From positions 1 through 42,057 of the forward strand of contig NZ_JAFLQW010000123.1 in the NCBI RefSeq assembly GCF_017313335.1: a stretch of 42,057 bases of DNA. The letters run 5' to 3'. A program made the translations under genes and the position numbers. Below are positions 7,933-18,500 of the stretch, one piece after another; within the stretch, counting starts at the first letter, position 1, and every line of letters begins with the position of its first letter. Under the pieces are notes generated by a model. It was given only the letters and a program-made list of their open reading frames with translations. It was not told where the DNA came from and did no database searches. This stretch comes from Phormidium pseudopriestleyi FRX01. Lineage in GTDB: Bacteria > Cyanobacteriota > Cyanobacteriia > Cyanobacteriales > Laspinemataceae.

Positions 7933-10900
7933 ATGTCTGTTAAAGTTGCCCTCAACCATCAAACCATCTATCATTTTGATCGCCCTGCGGTTTTGGGTCC
8001 CCATGTCCTCCGCTTGCGTCCCTCTCCCCATTGCCGCACCCCCATTCAGAGTTATGCCTTAAACATTGCACCGGAGAATCATTCCCTGTATTGGCGACAA
8101 GGGGTTTTCGGTGATTTTATGGCCCGAGTTAACTTCCCCGAAATGAGCAGTTTCCTCCATATTCAAGTGGATTTAATTGCTGAACTTCATCCCATCAATC
8201 CCTTTGATTTCTTAGTCGAACAATACGCCAGTTCCTACCCCTTTACCTATGACGAACAACTCACCGCAGAACTGCAACCATGTTTGGAAATTAAAGAATC
8301 GGGACCCTTATTAAACGATTGGGTGAATCAACTGGAAAACTCCAACCCATTCATCACCACCTTTATTGGCAATCTCAGTCAAAAACTCCAACAGGATATC
8401 GCCTATACCGTCCGCTTTGAACCGGGAATTCAAACCTGTGAAGACACCCTCTCCCAACGCCTCGGTTCCTGTCGCGATACCGCTTGGTTATTAGTCCAAA
8501 TTCTGCGGCATCTGGGGTTGGCGGCGCGATTTGTCTCCGGCTATTTAATCCAACTCAAACCCGATGAAACCCCCTTAGAAGGTCCTCCAGGACCCGAGGC
8601 AGATAAGGCAGATTTGCACGCTTGGGCAGAAGTATATCTCCCGGGGGCCGGATGGATTGGACTCGACCCCACATCGGGAATCCTCACCGCTGAGGGACAT
8701 ATTCCCCTCGCGGCGGCGGCTGACCCCAGAAATGCTGAACCCGTTACGGGGTCAATCGGTCCTTGTGAGAGCGAGTTAACCTATTCGGTGACGGTAACCC
8801 GGATTGAAGAACAACCGAGGGTGACCCAACCTTATACAGTAGAACAATGGCAAGCTATCACTCAGCTAGGTGAGGCAGTCGAAACCCAGTTACAAGCCGC
8901 TGATGTGCGGTTAACAATGGGGGGAGAACCCACTTTTGTTTCCCAATGCGATCGCGAATCGGCTCAATGGCACACCGGGGCGCTAGGGGAAGAAAAACGG
9001 CGATTAGCCGGGGTTTTGCTCTCACAATTACGCAGTCGCTTCGCCCCCGGGGGACTCTTGCATGAGGGTCAAGGCAAGTGGTATCCCGGGGAACCCTTAC
9101 CCCGCTGGGCATTAGGCTGTTATTGGCGCAAGGATGGGATTCCGATTTGGCGCAGTCCCTTGGTCCCCGATGAGGAAGATACAAATTATACAGCCAAAGA
9201 TGCCAAAATTTTTATCACCGCAGTCGCCCAACGGCTAGGGGTGAATGCGAACTCGGTAATCGCCGCCTACGACAAGAACCCGGAAAAAGACCTCTGTGCC
9301 TACGTTCTGCCCTTAATTTGGACAAAAAGTGAGGGAACAGAGTGCTGGGTAACAGGTCCTTGGCATCCTCCGGGCGATCGCCTCTCGTTAATTGCCGGAG
9401 ATTCTCCGGCAGGGTTCCGCTTACCCCTGAGTGCAATGAATTGGGCATCGTCGGCAGAACTGCAAACTGAAGTCGAAGTCAATCCAGAGGACAGTTTTCA
9501 CCCATTAGGGGATATTTTTGCCCGAGTTCGCAGTCGAGTGAGTGAGAAACCTCACGGGGTGGATACCGTTAATAGCGTTAAAGTCGCCTTATGCGTGGAA
9601 GTGCGAGAGGGCAAATTGTACTGTTTCATGCCGCCGATTAGTGCAGCAGAAAACTACCTAGATGCGATCGCCTCCATCGAAGATGCTGCCACCGAAACCG
9701 GCTATTCCGTCCGTATCGAAGGATTTACCCCACCGCGCGATCGGCGTCTGCAAGGCTTTCAAATCACCCCAGACCCCGGCGTCATCGAAGTCAATCTGCA
9801 TCCTGCCGCCCATTGGCAAGAACTGGTAGAAACCACAACCTGTTTATACGAAGAAGCCCGACTCAGCCGCCTCGATACGGAAAAATATACCAAAGATGGA
9901 CTCCGCATCGGCACTGGAGGCGGTTCTCACATCACATTGGGCGGTCCTAGCCTAGACGAGAGTCCCTTACTCCGTCGTCCAGACTTACTGCGGAGTTTAA
10001 TCACCTACTGGCAGCATCATCCCAGCTTATCTTACCTGTTTTCTGGCTTATTTATCGGGGCCACTAGCCAATCTCCGAGAGTCGATGAAGGGCGGGCTGA
10101 AAATTTATATGAATTAGAAATTGCCCTCGCACATTTACTCCCCAAAACCGAGATTCCTCCAGAAGTCATCGATCGCCTATTACGGAACCTGCTCATCGAT
10201 GTCACCGGCAACACTCATCGCAGTGAGTTTTGTGTGGATAAACTCTATCCGGTGGAAAATTGGAAAAATCAACTCGGATTGCTGGAACTACGCGGCTTTG
10301 AAATGCCCCCGCATCCGCGCATGGCCCTGGTCCTGGGATTACTGATTCGCGCCCTCGTTGCCCGCTTTTGGCAGCAACCCTATACTGGAAATTTGGTGCG
10401 CTGGGGGACGATTTTACACGATCGCTTTTTATTGCCGTATTACATTGCGGTGGATTTTCGGGATATCCTCCGGGAGTTAACTGATAGCGGTTATCCCTTT
10501 GAGTGGGAATGGTTTGAACCCTTTTTAGAGTTCCGGTTTCCTCGATATGGGGCGATCGTCCGAGAGGGAGTCGAACTGGAACTGCGACGGGCGATCGAAC
10601 CCTGGTATGTGTTAGGAGAAGAAGCCACAACTACAGGTACGGCAAGGTATGTAGACTCATCAATGGAACGCATCCAGGTCCTCTTGAGGAATGCCACCCC
10701 GGGACGGCACATTGTCACCTGCAACGGCTATCCCGTGCCATTACAAGGGACGGATACAGCAGGAGAATGTGTTGCAGGAGTGCGATATCGCGCCCGCAAA
10801 GTAGCAGCAGGATTACATCCGGCGATCGACCCTCATGTTCCCTTAGTCTTTGATATTGTGGATACCTGGCAGGGGCGATCGCTTGGAGGCTGTACTTACT

Positions 10901-11082
10901 ACGCCGAACATCCAGGCGGTGTAGACTGGACAACATTTCCCCTTAACTCCCGGGAAGCTCACAGCCGACTGATTACACGCTTTGTTCCCATCGGACATAC
11001 TCCGGGCGAGATTCAGGTGCGATCGGTTTTACCCAGTCGGGAATATCCCCTCACATTAGATTTGCGGAGGGTATCGGGATGA
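7933..11082 (+). CDS. Transglutaminase-like / DUF2126 fusion protein, 1049 aa
   Basis: The N-terminal third is a bacterial transglutaminase N-domain (begins VALNHQTIYHFDRPA, the usual start of this family) followed by a transglutaminase core. The catalytic triad is visible as Cys180 (GSCRDTAWL), His229 (LHAWAEVYL) and Asp245 (GLDPTSG). The remainder, from about residue 300 (LTMGGEPTFVSQ), is DUF2126 and continues to the end. This fused form of about 1,050-1,100 residues is standard. Related genes in other bacteria cluster with circularly permuted ATP-grasp and alpha-E genes, which are absent here, and the natural substrate is unknown. It is probably cytoplasmic, since there is no signal peptide. 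Start ATG 7933 fits the conserved N-terminus. Family is certain, function only general (cysteine protease or amide-forming chemistry). Confidence 0.93.
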   Translation: MSVKVALNHQTIYHFDRPAVLGPHVLRLRPSPHCRTPIQSYALNIAPENHSLYWRQGVFGDFMARVNFPEMSSFLHIQVDLIAELHPINPFDFLVEQYASSYPFTYDEQLTAELQPCLEIKESGPLLNDWVNQLENSNPFITTFIGNLSQKLQQDIAYTVRFEPGIQTCEDTLSQRLGSCRDTAWLLVQILRHLGLAARFVSGYLIQLKPDETPLEGPPGPEADKADLHAWAEVYLPGAGWIGLDPTSGILTAEGHIPLAAAADPRNAEPVTGSIGPCESELTYSVTVTRIEEQPRVTQPYTVEQWQAITQLGEAVETQLQAADVRLTMGGEPTFVSQCDRESAQWHTGALGEEKRRLAGVLLSQLRSRFAPGGLLHEGQGKWYPGEPLPRWALGCYWRKDGIPIWRSPLVPDEEDTNYTAKDAKIFITAVAQRLGVNANSVIAAYDKNPEKDLCAYVLPLIWTKSEGTECWVTGPWHPPGDRLSLIAGDSPAGFRLPLSAMNWASSAELQTEVEVNPEDSFHPLGDIFARVRSRVSEKPHGVDTVNSVKVALCVEVREGKLYCFMPPISAAENYLDAIASIEDAATETGYSVRIEGFTPPRDRRLQGFQITPDPGVIEVNLHPAAHWQELVETTTCLYEEARLSRLDTEKYTKDGLRIGTGGGSHITLGGPSLDESPLLRRPDLLRSLITYWQHHPSLSYLFSGLFIGATSQSPRVDEGRAENLYELEIALAHLLPKTEIPPEVIDRLLRNLLIDVTGNTHRSEFCVDKLYPVENWKNQLGLLELRGFEMPPHPRMALVLGLLIRALVARFWQQPYTGNLVRWGTILHDRFLLPYYIAVDFRDILRELTDSGYPFEWEWFEPFLEFRFPRYGAIVREGVELELRRAIEPWYVLGEEATTTGTARYVDSSMERIQVLLRNATPGRHIVTCNGYPVPLQGTDTAGECVAGVRYRARKVAAGLHPAIDPHVPLVFDIVDTWQGRSLGGCTYYAEHPGGVDWTTFPLNSREAHSRLITRFVPIGHTPGEIQVRSVLPSREYPLTLDLRRVSG

Positions 11083-11116
11083 CTGGGGGGGGGTGGCGAC
11101 AGCATGGGAACCCCTC

Positions 11117-11151
11117 CCTAACCCTCCCCTTGCTAAGGGGAGGGGACCGGA
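11117..11151. repeat. 35-bp palindromic G/C-run repeat, copy 2
   Basis: This matches 2041-2075 at 34 of 35 positions and includes the same hairpin. A further imperfect hairpin follows (GTGTCA...TGACAC, about 11166-11188). It lies just after the transglutaminase gene. Confidence 0.8.
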
Positions 11152-11342
11152 AAAAACCCCTCTCGTGTCATGGCTCCGCCGTGACACGGGCCTCTTGCGG
11201 CTCTGCCGCCTCATAGCTTTATCGGAACTATCCTCTCACCTTCAATTGATATATAATATAAAAATGACTGGGAAATAGCCTAATATCTCCCGGCTGAAAT
11301 CCCCAGGCAAGTATTACCAAACCCCTCAATTATCACAATGCG

Positions 11343-12011
11343 CTATCTTTCTTCTGAATGAGATTCCAATTGATCTACTCTCACTTCAGTTAGGCGAATT
11401 TGACAGATATTAAACCCGGCATTACCGCCGCCACTGCGCTCAAATTCACAGAGAGAATCGCGATATTTAATCCAATCCAATTGTGCCGTCCTTAACTGTT
11501 CTTTGCGATTTCCAGAAAGTTCCCTCATCACCTGCTGATAAACCACGTTTAGGCGGTTATCTGCCGTTTGATAACTTTGTCCTCGCGCTGGGGGAATTTG
11601 TCCTCGGCGATACTGAGAAAGTTCAGCATTTCTAATGTCCGTTAACTTCCCTAAACAGCCCGATCGCAGCATCGGTTGCATCGATCCACCTTCGGCTAAA
11701 CTGCTGGAAAAGGCGCATTCAGAATCGCGAAAGGTAATCCAAGCTCGTTGTGCGGTGACTAATTGTTGCCGCCTGGTATTGGACAGTTGCGGGATGAGCC
11801 CTTGATAAATTTGATTCAGTTGGCGATCGCTCGTTTGCCACCGTTGTCCGGCACAAGCATTCATTTCACTTTGAGTTTGGGGATTGTTGCAATTGAGTCG
11901 CGGTTGAGCGATCGCATTGGGTTGATTCCATCCCAGGGCAGTCACCATCAATCCCGCTAGTCCGAATCCTCTCAACCCACGCCAAACCTGCTCTAGCGTT
12001 ATATCTTTCAT
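11343..12011 (-). CDS. Exported protein with two LprI/DUF1311 domains
   Basis: The 222-residue protein has an N-terminal hydrophobic signal (FGLAGLMVTALGW, ending near AIAQP). Two consecutive DUF1311 (LprI-like) units follow. The first (about 40-135) shows CNNPQTQSEMNACAGQRW and LVTAQRAWITFRDSEC. The second (about 145-215) shows YQTADNRLNVVYQQV and LRTAQLDWIKYRDSLC. The second lacks the first Cys-containing helix, so it is shortened. LprI was described as a lysozyme inhibitor in Mycobacterium, but most members of the family are uncharacterised, so inhibition of lysozyme is not implied here. An AAGGAG ribosome site (12024-12029 on the opposite strand) lies 12 bases from the ATG. The gene is divergent from the large exoprotein gene. 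Confidence 0.85.
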   Translation of the reverse strand: MKDITLEQVWRGLRGFGLAGLMVTALGWNQPNAIAQPRLNCNNPQTQSEMNACAGQRWQTSDRQLNQIYQGLIPQLSNTRRQQLVTAQRAWITFRDSECAFSSSLAEGGSMQPMLRSGCLGKLTDIRNAELSQYRRGQIPPARGQSYQTADNRLNVVYQQVMRELSGNRKEQLRTAQLDWIKYRDSLCEFERSGGGNAGFNICQIRLTEVRVDQLESHSEER

Positions 12012-12579
12012 ATTGGGTTAATTCTCCTTATTTTATTGTTAATTGTATTCCGAGTCTACCGCCTCAATCTGAACCACAACATAAATTTCAACCTATACTC
12101 ACTCTTATTGTAGCGTTTTTTTTGAAATTGTAAAGACCACCTTAAATCCTGAAATCAAGAGGACCACAAATCAGGAGAGAGAAACTCATGAAGTGCTAAG
12201 TGCCCTTGTTTTTATTAAAACCGCAATTTTTCAACCTTCTATTGACATTGTATTCTAGGGTATGGTATAATCCTTGATTAACCTGGCCAAAACCTCCGTA
12301 TTTTCCACAATACCAAAAAACAAAAGGATACAACACCTACTGAGTCCCTGGACCAGAGGGAAGCGGCACTGCCTTGTCCTGAAAAGTATTGAGGGAAATG
12401 ATGGGAGGATTTGGAGTTCCCTATATTAGACCAGAGTACAACCTCATCGGGAATCGAGAGGGAGAAAACTTCCTTTTAGGAGTGGATTGAGAGGGACCAC
12501 CAAAATTTAGGGGTCACCCCTTGAATTTGCCTGGATTTCTAGTCAAGTTTTGTTGTGTATCTAACTCATTTTCATCATT
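12012..12579. other. Divergent intergenic region with promoter and long leader
   Basis: No protein gene is visible. The left 120 bp serve the DUF1311 gene on the minus strand. A near-perfect sigma-70 promoter sits at 12242-12271 facing right. The roughly 300 bp between it and the exoprotein ATG form a purine-rich leader without an obvious ribosome site just before the ATG. Confidence 0.6.
12242..12271 (+). promoter_or_regulatory. Consensus sigma-70-type promoter
   Basis: TTGACA (12242-12247), an 18-bp spacer, then TATAAT (12266-12271); both hexamers match the consensus exactly. Transcription would start near 12278, giving an untranslated leader of about 300 nt for the gene at 12580, or a separate non-coding transcript. 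Confidence 0.75.
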
Positions 12580-15500
12580 ATGAACCACACCATCAGGGCG
12601 ATCGCATCTCTACTGTTGCTTTCCTATCTAACCGGAATTGCTAAATCCTCCCTCGCGCAACCCATCACCCCCGCCTCCGATGGCACCGGCACAATTGTCA
12701 ATCCAGATGGACCGCAATTTAACATCGAAGGCGGACAACTCTCCAAAGACGGCGCAAATTTATTCCATAGTTTTGAACAATTTGGACTCGATGCCGGACA
12801 AGTAGCTAACTTCCTCTCCAATCCCAACATTCAAAACATTTTAGGACGCATCAATGGGGGAGATGCTTCTATTATTAACGGATTAATTCAACTCACCGGC
12901 GGAAACTCCAACCTTTACTTAATGAACCCTGCCGGGATATTATTTGGACCCAATGCTCAATTAAATGTCCCCGCTGACTTTTTCGCTACAACTGCCACGG
13001 GAATCGGATTTAGTCAAGGCAATTGGTTTAATGCCGTGGGAGATAATCAATGGTCCAATCTAGTTGGAAACCCCTCTCAATTTGCCTTTTCCACCCTCCA
13101 ACCCGGTGCCTTAGTCAACCTCGGAAATTTAACCCTAGAACCGGGTAACAACTTAACCCTATTAGGCGGAACCATTCTCAATACCGGCACCTTATCCGCC
13201 CCTGAAGGCAATATAACCATTGCTACGGTTCCGGGAGAGAGTGTTGTCCGAATTTCTCAAGAGAATCACCTGTTAAGTTTAGAGGTAAATACGGAAATAT
13301 TCGGAACAGCAATGCATGAATCGCAATCCTTGCCTGAATTGCTCACAGGTTCCGGTGCGACTCATGCCAATCAGGTAACCGTTAATGCCGATGGTAGCGT
13401 GCAGTTATCCGGTTCAGGAAGTCGCATTGATACGCAAACCGGAGATAATATTGCTTCTGGAAACATTGCTGCAACAGAGGGGCAAATTGCAGTCCTAGGA
13501 AATCGCATTGCCGTGATTGATGCGGATATCAATACATCAGGAAACAATGGCGGTGGAACCATCCTCATCGGTGGCGATATGCGCGGCAAAGGAACCGTGC
13601 CCAATGCCTTACAAACCTTTGTCAGCGAGGATTCTACTATTGCTGCCGATGCCACTGAATTGGGCAATGGTGGACGAGTGATTATATTTGCAGAAGAAAC
13701 CGCCCAGATTTACGGAGACATCAGCGCCCGTGGTGGTATCTTAGGTGGAAATGGTGGGTTTATAGAAACCAGTGGATTGCAATTTATAGAAGTCACCACC
13801 GTTCCCAATGCTCGCCCTAGTTGTACGAATGTTCCCACCTGCGGAATCGGTGGAGAATGGTTAATCGACCCGAATAATATCGAGATTGTAGCTGGGGCGG
13901 GAAATAGTAATATTAACAATACAAATCCCTTTATGACGACCGGGGATGCAGCACAAATAGGGGTTGAACTGATTGTAGATGCGCTCAGGGGGGGGAATCA
14001 ATCCGTAACGATTGAAACCGGAAATGGGGGGATACAAGAGGGAGATATTACCGTTAGTGCGCCGATTGATTATAACGGAATTGGGGAAAATAACACCCTA
14101 ACTTTGAACGCACACAACAATATTATTATCAATGCCAATATTATTGACGGTGTTCCCGGTGGGGATTTTTTAAATCTGGTCTTGAATGCCGATATTGACA
14201 ATGCCAATGGGGGAATGCTTTCCCTCTTCAATGCCACGATTAATACCGGAGGAGGCAACTTCACGGCAACGGGAAATGGAAATTTAGGCAATGCGGAAGG
14301 CGTTAGGATTACTAACAGTATCATCAACGCCGGAGGGGGGAACATCCAGCTTACTGGAACCGGATTTAGTGGAATCACAGGCAGTGATTACGCGGGTATT
14401 CTGATTAATCAAGGGAGTCGGATAGAAACTAACAAAAATGGGACGATTACTTTAAATGGAACAGGCGGTGCCGGGATTAACTGGAATACGGGGATATATA
14501 GTGAAAATACCACGATATCAGGCAATGCCGATATTACTCTGACTGGAACTGGCGGTAACGGTGTAGATTTCAATCGGGGAATCTTTTTGGATGGGGTGAT
14601 AATCCAATCAGAAACCGGCAATATTCGAGTGATGGGTACAGGGGGTTATAGCACGGGAGAATTCAACCCGGGTATCAATATTCAAAAGAATAGCCGCCTG
14701 GAATCGGGGGGTGGAACGATTATTTTAGAGGGATTCGGTGTTAATGGGACTGACTGGACTGCCGGGATATTAATTGGTCAGTCTATCTTCTCTGCAACTG
14801 GAGATATTCGCTTCACGGGAACAGCTAAAGGGAGCGGAATCAATAATCGAGGGGTGAGTGTCATAAATCACACTCACCTTGAATCAACAACCGGAGCAAT
14901 TGTTATCGATGGCATCGGGGGAACTGAGGGGTATTTTAATACAGGAGTAGCTATTCGAGATCGGGTTTCAGTTTCCGCTTATGAAGATATCCGATTGACG
15001 GGGTTAAGCAAAGGCACCGAAAATGTCAATGATGGAATTAGCTTAATGAATGGGAGTTCTTTGCATTCCAGAATGGGGTCGATTATCTTAGAAGGCACCG
15101 GCGCAAACGGGACGGTGGATAATTACGGCATTTATGTTGATAATAATGTTTCTATCGCTTCTAATTCCGGGGATATTCGCCTAAACGGTGTCGGGGGAAA
15201 TGGGACGGAATTTGCCAATATCGGCATAATTTTTTTAGGGGTTAATCAGATAGAATCAACAGCGGGAAACATTACCCTAGAAGGGACTGGGGGAACTGGA
15301 ACTGACCAAAATTATGGGATATCGATGGAGAGTTCAAACATTGCATCAGGGACTGGAAATATTCAAATCCGGGGAACTGGCGGTGATGCGACGGGAGGAA
15401 TGAATCAAGGAGTGAGTCTAGTCAATGGTAGTAACATCCAGTCCCAAGCTGGAGCGATCGCCATCACAGGAACCGGCGGGACTGGCACGGATTCTAACAT

Positions 15501-18500
15501 CGGAATTCTGATGGAAAATAGCACGGTTTCTGGGAATGGAACTATCTCACTCAATGGCACTGGACAGGGGACTGGTGAAGGTAATCTGGGAATTGAGGTT
15601 CAGAATAACAGTACCATCCAATCCACTGGAAGCGGACATATTCTGCTGGAAGGAATCGGCGTTAATGGTGCAGAAGGAATCGGATTTAGCAGCAGCTTTG
15701 TTAATCCGAATCAAACCGGAAAAGGCGAGGTTATTTTTCGAGGCAGTAATGTTAGTTTTCAGGAAGAGAGTCGGATTTCTAGTAATACTAACATCATCTT
15801 AGAACCGATCGCCCCGGGACAGGCGATCGCCATTCATGATGAAAGCGGGGAATACAGCCTCACAATGCCAGAATTGCTGATGTTAGACATCCCTAATGGG
15901 ACCCTAACAGTGGGTTCAGAGACAGTCGGGGATATTTATGTAGGTTCTTTAGGAGAAATGGACCTCAGCAGTGCTAATTATGCGCTCACCTTCAAAACTG
16001 GGAGTCAGATTTATCTCACCAATAACATCATCACCAATAATCAAAATATCACCCTAGACGGAGCAGTTAATTTGCTCAATAATATTACCTTACGCACGGG
16101 TTCGGGTCATCTCATTTTTGGAGGGACGATAGATGGAAATTACACCCTAAACCTGGATGCCGGAATCGGTAATATCATCTTAAATGAACCCGTGGGCAGT
16201 CAAATCCCCTTGAACACTCTGGCGATCGCCAATGCTAATGATGTCACAAATCAGGCAATCACATCAGGCCATTTACTTCAATTAGCTGGCACAGGTCAGA
16301 CTACATTTAATGGTCCAATCACCACCAATGGGCCAGATGGTATCATCTTAACTGGCAACCGATTTATGTTTTTAAATAGCGCGACAACCACAGGAAGTGG
16401 TTCGTTAAGCATTGCCAATCGTGATAATTTAGAAATTGCCAATATTTTAAATTTAGAGGGAGCATTTCAGCAGACTGGAACCGGGGAGGTCACCCTTTCT
16501 AGCACCATTAATACCAACAACAGTTCTATCAGTTTTAATGCTCCGGTCATCTTAACGGGAGAGGCAATTTTAAACCCAGGAACGGGCAGTCTGGCATTTG
16601 GGTCACGCTTGGAGATGGGCAATAACCCTTTAACGTTAACCGCTGGACAAATTGATTTTAATGGGCCGGTTATAGGAACGAATACCCTCACCTTGCAACC
16701 GGCAAATCGTACCCAAAATATCACCCTAGGAAATCTCTCCAATACTGGAAATAGCTTAGATTTAACCAGCAATGATTTAGCCCAAATTCAAAATGGATTT
16801 ACCGGGATTACTATCGGGCGTCCTGACTACTCTGGGGAAATTTCTATAGTCAATCCTATCACATTTTTGGATCCAGTAACCCTAGAGGCCGGGTCAGGAT
16901 TTATTTCCCTCAATAGCAAGATTACCGGGTTAGATAATGCAGCGGTTTCTCTGAATGCCGCTACGGTTTACCTCAACTCCGATATTCTGACCAATCAGAA
17001 CGATATTGCCCTGAGTGGAAATATTATTCTAGGGGAAAATGTCACCCTCAGTACCGATATCGGAGGTGGCAATCTTAATATGATTGGCACGATTGATGGC
17101 AACCCCAACTTAACCCTAGACTCAGGAACGGGTAACATCATTCTGAATGAGGCCGTGGGGAGTCAAACCGCATTAGGAAATTTAACGATTATCAATGCGA
17201 ATGATGTCACCACTGAGGCAATCACTGCCGCGAGTCTGACTCAATCCGCAGGGACGGGAACGACAACATTTAATGGAGAAATTACCACAACGGGGGCAAA
17301 TGGGATTAACCTAACCGCTAATACTATTCTCTTTAACAGTCCCGTGACGACAACAGGAAATAGTCCCGTCACCCTGGCGAATACCAACCCCTTAGAAATT
17401 ACGACTCCCTTTACCTTAGACGGTGGATTCCAGCAAACGGGTACGGGAACAGTCACGCTTTCCAGTGAAATTATAACCAACAATCATGATATCGGTTTTA
17501 CGGCCCCAGTTACCCTAAATCCAGGGGCAAGTTTAAATCCGGGAATAGGGGGAATTGCTTTTGGTTCGAGTCTGGATGCGGGGAACAATCCCCTGATTTT
17601 AAGGGCGGGAGAAATCGATTTTAATGGTCCAGTTACCGGCAGTAGTACCCTGAATTTAGAACCGGCAACCCTGACTCAAACTATCACCCTGGGAAATGCT
17701 ACGGATGCTGGGGATAGCTTAGATTTGACCCAAAATCATTTAGCTCAAATTCAGGATGGGTTTACGTCAATTACGATTGGACGCCGGGATTCAACGGGAG
17801 GAATTGTTATTGTTAATCCTCTGAGTTTTACGGATCCGGTAATTTTGCAAGGGGGTTCGGGAGCGATTTCGGTGGATGGGATGATTACGGGTTCAGATAA
17901 TGCAGCAATTTCCCTGAATGCCGCTACAATTTACCTCAACTCTGATGTCGTAACGACCCAGAATGATATTACTTTCACGGGGAATCTAATTCTCGGCAAC
18001 GATATCACCCTCACCACGGACAATGATGGTGGGAATATTAAGATTGTGGGTAATATTGATGGCAATGCGGGCGCGAGTGCTACCTCACCGGGTTTGACTT
18101 TGAATGCCGGAACGGGGGTGATTGAAGTGCGGGGAAATATTGGAGAAATTTCCCCTTTAAATCGGTTAACGGTGACAACGGAACAGACCATTTTGGGAGG
18201 AAATGTCAGCACGAATGGAGGGGATATCACCTTTAACAGCGCGATCGCCCTCGGGGAAAATACCCAAATTACCACAGGTGAGGGTTCCGGCAATATTCTC
18301 TTCCAGAGTCTCATTGACAGCGAAACCAATTTACCTCAAAATCTCACCCTCAGTGCGGGGGTGGGAAATATCACCTTTAATCGTGCAGTCGGCAGTCGGC
18401 AACCGTTAGGGAATCTAAACATTCTGAATGCCGGAAATATAACCGCACTGGATACCATTGCCGCAGGGAGTTTCCGCGCACTGAGTACCGGAACTATCAC

